Positions 26,322 to 64,000 of a DNA stretch of 64,000 nucleotides are shown here, piece by piece. The first letter of the stretch is position 1. Each line of letters opens with the position of its first letter. Under the pieces are notes generated by a model. The model did not search any database, had not been told where the DNA came from, and worked only from the letters and a program-made list of their open reading frames with translations. This stretch comes from Monarcha castaneiventris obscurior (lineage: Eukaryota; Chordata; Aves; Passeriformes; Monarchidae), in contig JAMPIT010000379.1 of NCBI GenBank assembly GCA_026261815.1, positions 21,733,001-21,797,000 of the forward strand. Reading direction: 5' to 3'. A program made the position numbers and the translations under genes.

Positions 26322-29300
26322 CTTAAAAAAAAGTTTCCAATATTCACTATTAGCACAGAATATGTCCTACAGTTACAAATGTTTTGAACAGTACGTGTTA
26401 CTGTCCTTTCAGGTTTTCCAGATCTGTTTGCATAGGTAATATTTATGTGCCTGATGGAATAGTTATTTTTTTAACATACATATTTTAAACTCATCAATAC
26501 CTAAAGAATTGGAGAAACTGTTAGTAAGAAGTCAGTTCTAAAGGGATCTGAAGGAATCTTATGGTCTTGATAAGTAGCTAACTATTCTGTGAAATAATTT
26601 CAGGTTGTTAGCTTTGCATTTTTATAAACTATCCTAGATTTTTTTTAAGGTAGAGACCTGCATTTCAGTCTGTCAGTATTTGTCTGACTCAAGTTTAACA
26701 GTAGGTACCATAGAAAATAATTTGTTGCTCAACAAATGGTGGTCTTTACTGCAGTCCTGTCCTAGAAATGCTGTCATCATGTGTTTCCATTGTGTGATAA
26801 GAAGTAAAATCAGTGCTCTTAACATTATTTTAAAAGATCAGTGAAAAACTGATTTCCATTTCTAATATTTTCTGAGATATTAAACAATGACTTAAGCTAC
26901 TATTTATAATACTTTTACAAATGGTGCTTCCTAGGTAGAGAAGATTGCTCAGTTCTACTCACTGAATCTTACAAATGTACTGGATAATTATTAAACTTAT
27001 TCTATGGTTTAGCATTCTGAATACATTTTGCACCATCTTTTGCCTTCAGTTTGAGCATAGGACTTACACTGTTTTCACAGGGATTCTAAAAGTTAAGTCT
27101 TTCCTTCATTGAGCATACTATCACAGAAGTTAGGATTTGTAATGTTTCAGGTTCTTTAGTTTCATGCATAATTTTAATACATAGTTAGAAAACCTGATGG
27201 TAAGCATGCATGCTACTTTGTTCCATTCTTAAATATTTTTATTTTGTGACATATGGCTTTCATGTGTAGTTCTGTGTTGAATAATTATCTCCCAGAAAAA
27301 TTTTAAATTATATAGGTATAAAATGCAAAGAGAAAAATATACATAGGACTGAAATTTAAAGGTAATAAAGGTGAAAACAAACAAAAAATAAGGGGTTTAA
27401 AAACCAGGAAGTATTTGAATTCATGCAGATAAAAATAGTGTTTGGGAATTGGTTGCTTGGGGCAAAAGCCAGAATACCAGAAGACATGGAACTTGGATTA
27501 ATCTGTAAAAAAAAAAAGCCCCACATTTCTGTGTAATATAAACAGACCTATTAATTAAATTGAAAGAATCCAAGACTTTCAGTGTAAGGCGTCCAGATTA
27601 GATATCAAAGGTTAGAGCTGTGTGTATAACTTGGACTGCGCTTTTCTTGCACGTGTCTAGCAAGAGTCACACATTGAAGCCCTACTTACTTTGCCACTGA
27701 ACCATTTCTTTCAATACATGTGTAAGAGAGACAAAAAACCCCACCTGCTGTTTAATGGTGCTTCATTACTCCATAGTTCTTGTTCAATTCCTTTACTTAA
27801 TTTCAATTAACTGAAGAATGTCAGTGCTTTTATTTGACATTAAAAAAAAATCTCTTCAATGTTTTTGCAACTTCCGGTAATTTTGAGTGGAACTTATCGC
27901 AGGCTTAACTGTTACAATATGTTCATTTACAGCTATATGTAACCCTTTTTAAAGTCCTTGCCAGCTAGAAAGATGTGTGATGTGAAATAATTAAAACAAT
28001 AGTATAGCTAGACAATATTTTCCTTTTCTTAAAGTTTGTTCTTATGTTCAAACAATTTGGTTACTTAAGAGTGACTGTAACAGAGTGCATATGTGACAGA
28101 GTTTTTCTAAGTGGCTGAAGCATATCAAGGTACCATTTTGCCAGCTTCATGAGTAGTTTAAATTCTGGCATTCTGTTGAAAGTAATCAAACCAGAAAATA
28201 TTTTCGTTAAGTATTGTAAGATGTCTATGAATATAGCTTTTTACTGGAAGCTAATATTCACAGGAGTAGGGTTGTTTTCTCTTTTCCCACCCCACCACTC
28301 CCCCCCGCCCTTGCCTCATACACCAATTAATTGCTGGTTAATTAAAGCTCATACCTTGGCCTACATGGTATCTTGTCTGTATCCCTAGTCCATTGCACCT
28401 AAACCAGAATTTGTATTGGGCGTCACTGTATATTCCTGGTTACCATATATTTGTTCAGAAGAGAGAATGAAACTGTGGACATTCTGACTTGGTCTGTAAT
28501 AGTAAATCTTAAAGAGGAAGAGGACGTCTGAAATGGAGGAGGAGAGATGAAATTTTTGTGAAGGACAAATTAGTTTTGTCTTCAACATGAAGCAGAAGGT
28601 TCAGTGGTTCTCAGAAGGCCATACTGGTGTTTGTGGGAGACATCTCTTACTGATAAGTCTTTCCATTGCTTTGTGAAGTGGCATTTGGTTTGTAGTAAGG
28701 TTTGTGGCATTCAAGGAAATAAACCTTTAAGTTCTCTATTTCCCTATGTGTAAATATTACTGTAATTTTAGCTTTTGATGATCAAAGCTATCCAGTTAGG
28801 GAATGCCAAGTCTTAGAATTTTTTTTTTGTTAGTTTTTGTTTTTTGCAGCAGGCAAGAGGAATTGTAAAAATGACTCTACTATCCTGCTCATTGTAAGAA
28901 ATCCCATTTTTGGGTCTACAGATATTTCTCCAGTTCTGTTTCAGATTTGGTTTCTGTTTGTGCATTTTGAATTACTGAGCTGAAAGTTTCCCAATGGCAA
29001 AGGGAGAAACCATTCATTTTTTAAAATAGTTACTGGTTCTCTCTGGAAGGAATACAGTTTTGGGGTTTTTTTTAAAGCCCTAGTTAATTAGACGTGTTCA
29101 ATTAGCTGTGACGAAATCATCACCATTTTTATTGTTGATAAATAGTGAAATGGACTTTTCAATCAGAATTGTGTTGAATAAAAATTTTGTATTTTGAAAG
29201 TCTCAATGGAAAGAAATCAGTTAAGAAACTTACTTGCATCTGACATAAGACTTTTTTTCCTTTTTTTTTTTCCCTTCTTATTTTTACATTAAAAAAACTT

Positions 29301-30161
29301 GCTTCCAACCCTGTACTTGCTGATTTTCATCAATGTTGTAACTCCCATCCCCCCACCCTAGCCTTGTTTCTCTGGTGGAAGAAGATGGCCTGGAGGCAGG
29401 ACTAGAAGTGTGGATGCTTTCCTGCGCTCCCCAGCATAGTGGAACAACTGTCTTTTCCTGAAAGATGCTCTCACAGGGTTGCTGTGTCACCCTGTACTGC
29501 ATGCTCCACCATGGGCAGAGTTTCCTGAGAATCTTCCCTCCCTATACCTCACGCTCAGAATATCAGAACAGCTACAGTATAGAGATTCTGACCCCTGCAG
29601 CCTCCTGAAATCACTCTTCACTTCTCCAACCTTTAGCATTAATTGACCTTTTTACATTAATGAACTAAAGTACAAGAAAAAAAGAGAAAAAAATTAACTG
29701 TTTTCTTTGATGGGATTTTCCATATGTTATGAAATGATATCACAGGTAATTGGACCATACTATTCTAGTACTTTTTTTTGTTTGTTTTATTCCTAACTTG
29801 AGTCTTGTGGTGTGAAATGAGTAAGAAAATGGTTTTCTCTCTTGGTGGGTGTACTTTTTTTATGTTTGAGTGCCTTGGTTCTTCATGAATATCTCCTCAA
29901 TTACTGGTTCACAGCATCAGGAAATTTATAAATGTGTGTTTGCTGCTCCAGTGGTACTTTTTAACTTTCAGCTTCACAAGAAATACCTGCATGAGGTGCA
30001 CTCATTACCAGATGAGTAATGCAATTTAAAATGTACCTGCTTAAATTCTATGAATAAGTAATTATTCTACTGACTGAATAATAAATACATGAAGTATTCG
30101 CTGTTGTGGTTCCCTTTTATTTCTGATGTTTTAATAGCATTTTGAGATTTAGAGAATATTG

Positions 30162-30217
30162 TTCATGGAAGTGTAAATTTTATAAATGTTATTGTTAACA
30201 ATACTGACTTCCATGAA
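30162..30217. repeat. Inverted repeat, 11-bp arms
   Basis: TTCATGGAAGT at 30162-30172 and its exact reverse complement at 30207-30217, separated by 34 bases. It could fold as a short hairpin. Pairing does not extend into the loop or flanks, so it is not a convincing microRNA precursor or transposon end. Confidence 0.6.
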
Positions 30218-33069
30218 ACTGTTCATTCACATGAATTAGAAACTGATCCTTTAATTTTTTTAATATACTACGTTGTCCATTCTGTGGTTTTGCTTGGATC
30301 TTATTTTGTCCTAATCGATGTGTAGTTACCCAAAGTAATATATACAACTGAAGTAATATTAAAATATCAGCTGTGGGAGTTAATAACTAGGTTGTACTCT
30401 TCCAGTTGATGTGACAGTTATGTATGATGAGGATGGTTTAGACAGAAGTGTTGTGATCACTATGGTCTCCTTGGGGCTCTCCAGAGTATCTCTGAATTTT
30501 TGTTGTCCAGGAATTTTGAGGCTGGGGGTGGTATTTGTATGTGTTGATGAAACAGTTCTGAAAGTAAAGCTTCACATACTTTAGACCAATGAAGTTTAAC
30601 CTAGAGCTTGAATGAAGAGGTGTATCAAGTTCATATTTGGGAATGTGTGGTGACTGTAGCCCTGTAAGAATTAATCCCCTGATTTTCAGGAAGATTATAA
30701 CAACAAGGATGGTGACTCTTACATTGATGTATGTAATCCTCTTTTTAAGATTATGTAAAGATAACCTCAAAGATTTTAACCCTTAATCAACATATTCAGG
30801 AGCCAAACTGGGTGTTTATTTTGAGAAACAAGAACAAGGGATTTTGGGATGAGGAAAAAAAAGTTTGTCCATGATGCAGGAAAACAGTAATTAGTGCCCC
30901 TACTGTTCCCTTGTGCACTAGTGGTACATGCATGCATTTTTTGAAATATAACTTTTAAAATTGTTGAGTTAAAAAAATCCTCATCTTTCATTGTTTCTTC
31001 ACCATCTGTTTTCATTTCTCATGGAGACTTTTTTGCAAATTATATCAAGAAAGTACAGGTATTTTGTTTTTGTCATTACTCTCGATGTGAAAACTACTCA
31101 GTCCTCCTAATGAATATTTTCGTTTCACTTGGTCTAATTGCCATCCCATGCATTCCTTCAGTTCAGACAATGTATTTAGTTGAAAGTTTGTTTTTTTTTT
31201 TAAATACTAATGTTAGAGTAGTTTTTTGGGTCTTGAATGAAAATGACAAACATCATGTGAGCAGGCTGTCTCTCAGAAGAACCAACCTGCATCTGAGCTG
31301 ATTGGGCAATAACCTGTTAATTTAAAAATGTCAGTAGCTGAGTTTGGATAGTTAGTGATGAAAATAACTGATGACTGAAGCCTTAAATAAATTCAGTGTT
31401 TCCTTTCTCCTTAATTCCTAACCAGTTCTTGATTTCTAGTCAGCTAAGCAAGGATGAGTGGGCTGCAGCATTAGAATCTTTGGAACACGATGAAAACAGA
31501 ATCAGTCAGTTCAACTAATTTGATCTGTTCAGTAAAGCCCTTTTCAATATAAACTATGACACAAAACTTTATGTATTGTTGATAAAGACCTATGTTTATT
31601 TTTAAAAGTTTAAGTTATTGTTTTGAACTTCCATGTATTTTACTTTGTTTTTCTGAATAGTATTTGACATGAATGTCAGTATTTTGTTTGCAACATACTG
31701 AAAACATGGAACTGTAATAATTGCTGTGTAAATGGGCCTAAGTGTACCATAGTGCCAAGAATATAAAATAGATTTCTATTACAGAAGGATATTAATTCAA
31801 CAGGGGCAGAACAGAACATCAGGGGGGACTGTTGTGGGTTGCAGTCATGTAGTTACATACAGCCCTTCAGCCAACCCCAAGCCTAACTTTGTTTCATCTC
31901 CATCAGCTGTTGAGATCTCCCTCACACTGCAATTTCTCCCAAGCATCATGGTTATTTTTTCCTTCAAGAGGAAAGATGCAAAGCTAAGTGTAGTGAATTC
32001 TCGCTTCCCTGTTATCAGAAGATTGGCAAACGTGTTTGCCAAATGCAGTTAGCAGCTTAGTAGCTAGCAGAGCTAGAAACTCAGGTTTGGGCAGGTGGTA
32101 TTGCTTGCAGATAAATCCACACCTGAAGTCTGAGGAGATTACACAATGAACTGTCTACCTGAAGACTTTGACACTATTTATTTATTTTTGTATTTATTTT
32201 GCTTATTGCATCCTTGATGTAAAGTTAAAAAAAGCACAAAACCCATCCAACCAACCAAATAAAAACCAAAACGCCCCTAGCATTTTAGTTCTATGCAGGT
32301 TAAACAGTTAGAGGAAAGAAACAATGATAATTTGTCAATTTCAAAAGTATGCCTAAACTAGTTTTTTAGTGTATGCTTAGAACTAGATTGCAGATCTTGC
32401 TTTCTTGTGAAGAATTTGAATTTATTTGCCTCAGAGTTGTTTGAATGTGTTGCTTTTATGACGCTTTCCATATCAATGTCCTCCAAAGTCAGGTGTAGAA
32501 GACCATCCAGTGAAATGTAGGAAGAAAATCTAGGATGTACATTTTACCTGAAAAATAAGAAAAGAATTAAGCTTTATTTAGTATACATGTTGAGACTGGC
32601 ACCCTCTGTAGGTCTGTATGTCAGATGGTCCTGTGTCGCATTTGGTTCGTGAGGTGTCCTGAAGACAGATCACAGTGTGATGGGGTCACAGTAGCATCTT
32701 CATTTGTTCATTCACTTCCAGTGTATTATAATGAATGCAGTTTACTTGTGCCCAGTTAGGAGAATTGGTGGATTATAATGTTTAGTTTTTACTAAATAAA
32801 CCCTCACAAAATGGGCAAGTGGATTAAAAAAATTCCTGCAAAGAGACCATGGATTGAAGATTATATTAATAATGTGAATACTAAGAACATGGCAGAGCTG
32901 ATGCTCCTTCCACTCCTAGCATGAGCTCTTGGTTGGATGTATTATGAGATAAAACCATTGGCAATTAGATCTGACAAGAAGTCAGCCAAAACAATTCGGT
33001 TTATCAAGGAGGGTGTTTCAAATATGGATATACATCCACTATTGGAAATGATGGACATTGTTTCTTGAG

Positions 33070-34660
33070 GTATCAGCTAATGATAGTATGAAGCCATCAC
33101 AATTAGCAAGGCATTTAAAAACTAAGCACCCAGAACATGAAGACAAACATTACAATTTTTTTCTGCAATGTTAAAGTCATGCTATACTCAATCCAAAACT
33201 TAACATGATTTCACTGAACTTAGTGATAAATCATTAGAAGCCTCTTTTGAGATTTCTCAGTAGCAGAAGACACAGATGCTGTTGGGGGAGCACTTCATCT
33301 TCCCGCAGTAGTAAAAATATCTGAAATAATACATGGTAAACAATTTGGTGACAGACTAAAACACATTCTTTTGTCAGCAGATACTTTTGGAAGATGTCTG
33401 GAAAACATTGCCAAAGTTCTGAAGAAACAAATCTTAGACAAAATTACACAGTGGCTTGCTGTACAGAGAGTTGGATGAAAGTATAGGTGTTTGTGGTATG
33501 GCTGGCCTTAAAGTGATTGCTAGATCTGTGTCCATAATGAAATTCACAAAGAACTAAGTCACTAGGGAAAGATGTACCAGATGAGACATGCTTAACCATA
33601 AATTCTAAGCAGTATCTTCTTTAATAACAGCAGTTTTTTAAAATGGAAAAAACTGTACAAAAGTAACCACAGATGGAGCGGCTGATTTGACCAAAGTAAA
33701 AAAGATTCTGGGCTAAGATTACAAGGTGAGCATCACATGCAGAATTCATTCACTGCCTCATGCATAGGCAAGCAGCAAGGAAGTTGGAGCCATAAGTCCA
33801 CAAAGTGCTGCAGGATGTCATCATTGTGGTTCATTGTATGAAAACAAAACCTTTAAATAGTATTTAAAATAATCTGTAATGACACCGGGTGTGACCAGGA
33901 AGATCTTCTCTACTGTGCAGAGGTTTGCTAGTTATCATGGCAAAGTGCTTAGAAGAGTTGTAAAACTTGAAGATTAATTACGTGTTCTATCTCACAAAAC
34001 GACAAGTGTTACGGATTTCCTGACCTGTTCGGTGATAACAGTCAGCAGTATGCTGACTATCAGTTATTTTCAGAAAAGTAAAGACATGTAAGACACCTTC
34101 CCTTGAATGTGAAGATGGTATTTTAACAAGCAAGAAACCTACTGCTTTTTGAAATAAACTGATGCTATGGAGAGAGCATCCATGAAAATGGATGTTTTGA
34201 AATATTTCCTTGTGTGATTTTTGTTGCCAGAAAAGATGTATGTCGTCTGTAAAACCTCCCATATTTGTACACTTAGACTTGGAAGCAGAATTTTCTCATC
34301 TGCTTAAAAGTTCCCAATTAAGAGTTTCAGAATCTGAAAGTTTGTTAAAAGTGTGAAAATGCAACACCTTCCATTACCTTGTAATAACAAGTGATTGATA
34401 TTAGGGAAGATGGAAATTTACTGGCCAAATTTCAAGAAAAACCTGTGTGTAATTAGTGGATGGAAATGCAAAATGAGTGTCATGATTTAGAAAGTGTAGC
34501 CAGTGATGCAGTTTGATTTGGATGTACACATCTTTTTAAATTGTGTTTTCCAGCTGTGACAGCCAATAAACTGAATTTAAAACCAGACCTTCAAATCACT
34601 GTATTACAAAGTGTTAAGCCAACATTTTGAAAAATGCTGCAGCATATTCAGTCACATGAC
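33070..34660 (+). pseudogene. Decayed hAT-superfamily transposase (ZBED/Charlie-like)
   Basis: Pieces of a hAT transposase appear in the correct order on the plus strand, separated by stops and frameshifts. At 33076-33150 is the end of a BED-type zinc finger (MKPSQLARHLKTKHPE). At 33260-33478 is an open stretch with the LSADTFGRC block, usually LSNDTVSRR. At about 33472 a frame change leads into LDES, the conserved motif with a catalytic Asp. TDGAADLT is at about 33667-33690, HCLMHRQAARK at 33748-33780, and GKVLRRVVKLED near 33935-33970. The C-terminal dimerisation block (NKLNLKPDLQ) starts at 34565. I found no clear terminal inverted repeats, so the limits are approximate. Many stops rule out a domesticated protein here. 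Confidence 0.82.
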
Positions 34661-35742
34661 TCTCACAAAAAAAATTAGTAAGAGCAAAAGGGTTTTTTAT
34701 CATTAAAAATTCTTTAAAAATACTGTTTATTCCATCTTCATCTTTTTAACCCTTTAACCCTTTTTAATTTCTGGGATTGTATGTTGTAATATAGGCAGAA
34801 TGTATTAGTATGGTGGTACATATATATAATTTATAAATAAATACGCACATATTGGGGATATGCACTCATAATTTTTTTACTTGTAGAGGTGCATAATCAA
34901 ATGTTTGGTGGCAGCTTTTCCCATGTTATTGAAACCAGTCGTGTCCACAGAAACATGTGGAAGTTAATTCAGGTGAGGGAATATATATATTCAGGTGTCT
35001 ATTATTTTCTCATGAAAAGTAATTGTCTGATAGAAACAGAGTGTTTTACTTCTAGGTGTCTTTCTGGTGTGGTAATTCAGGAGGACAGGAGTGATGCTGT
35101 CTGCATGCCTAAGTGCTGGGATGCCCCAGCTGGGATCTGACACGCATAGTTTTAGTTGCTGAGTGGTAAGGTGGGGTGGTCCTTGTGAAGTGCTTATGGT
35201 CTCAATAGATGAGGGAAGTGATTTGTGGGTGGACAACAGAGGGGCAGAAAGCTGGTGGCAAATCTAGGGGTAGAATGCAAGCGTTTGTCTGAATCGCTCT
35301 CGTTACTGCTTGAGTGTATTGTTCTGGTGACAGCATGATTTTCAAGCATGTAAATATTTCAAAAGTTTTGTTCATTTGAAGTTGTTGGTGCTCAGCTTAT
35401 CTGAAATCAGACCATGAGTGTGTCTTCTAGAGAGAGAATTATTGATATATCACAGCTGAATGTCTATTCTTGCCTTGCACAGTTGTTCTAAACTACGTAA
35501 ATATGTATGTAACTGAAGTGTCTTGGCATCCTTAGAGGTGTAACGTGGGACAAATTTCCAAAGTGGTTGCTTTTTATAACTGTTGTTATGAAATAACATG
35601 GTCTGCCGTGCCTAAATAATATTTGGTAACTTCTTGATTAGTTGAATGTTTTATTTAATAGCTGTAGCTAACATGCAGAGCTAAGTGCCTTTTAATAAAC
35701 TACCTGTTTGCTTTTTTTTAGGCTGAAGCCTAAACCTCTGAC

Positions 35743-64000
<28,258 letters not shown>

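Larger units (their letters stand above)
14003..35721 (+). other. WWP1: WWP1 intron 1 (about 21.7 kb)
   Basis: Bounded by the GT donor at 14003 and the AG acceptor at 35720-35721, preceded by a T-rich tract. Apart from the island's tail, it is AT-rich and non-coding on both strands. It carries the CR1 cluster at 23795-25440, the CR1 fragment at 26040-26321 and the hAT transposase relic near 33070-34660. Elsewhere (14521-23794, 26322-33069, 34661-35721) I see only simple repeats and unrecognised sequence; around 21000-21300 there is a faint resemblance to a very old CR1, not called. Confidence 0.7.

Noticed and set aside
32030..32051. 9-bp-arm palindrome TTGGCAAAC-GT-GTTTGCCAA, looked at as an NF1 site
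   Set aside because: The half-sites are spaced 10 bases apart instead of the 5 needed for NF1, and nothing nearby suggests a regulatory element.
33987..34262. 91-codon minus-strand open frame
   Set aside because: It lies antisense to the hAT transposase relic and resembles nothing.

Overview
This is vertebrate nuclear DNA, most likely from a bird. The background is AT-rich and non-coding, there are many CR1 LINE fragments (the dominant bird/reptile retroposon), one CpG-island promoter, and one gene split into small exons with long introns. The protein pieces match the HECT-type E3 ubiquitin ligase WWP1 almost residue for residue. I see no second protein-coding gene and no prokaryotic or viral gene set. 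CR1 also occurs in turtles and crocodilians, so 'bird' is an inference.

Layout: 1 to about 13000 is upstream intergenic DNA with simple repeats and one CR1 3' fragment (11218-11651). About 13010-14520 is a TATA-less CpG island, the likely WWP1 promoter, with a non-coding first exon ending at the splice donor at 14002/14003. Intron 1 (14003-35721) is about 21.7 kb. It holds a nested CR1 cluster (23795-25440), another CR1 reverse-transcriptase fragment (26040-26321) and a decayed hAT DNA-transposon transposase (about 33070-34660).

Sixteen exons, 2 to 17, lie between 35722 and 61969. They join in frame with no stop (2001 nt, 667 codons) and encode the C2 domain, a Ser/Thr/Ala-rich linker, four WW domains and the start of the HECT domain. 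The last 2 kb is intron 17. The rest of the HECT domain, about 250 residues including the catalytic Cys, lies beyond the window, so the gene is 3'-truncated by the window edge.

I found no undescribed biological system. The points most worth a second look are an apparent GC-AG intron right after the first coding exon, the CR1-inside-CR1 insertion whose host halves can be rejoined, the hAT transposase fossil in intron 1, two upstream ORFs in the 5' leader, exon/WW-domain phase symmetry, and perfect or near-perfect short tandem duplications in introns.
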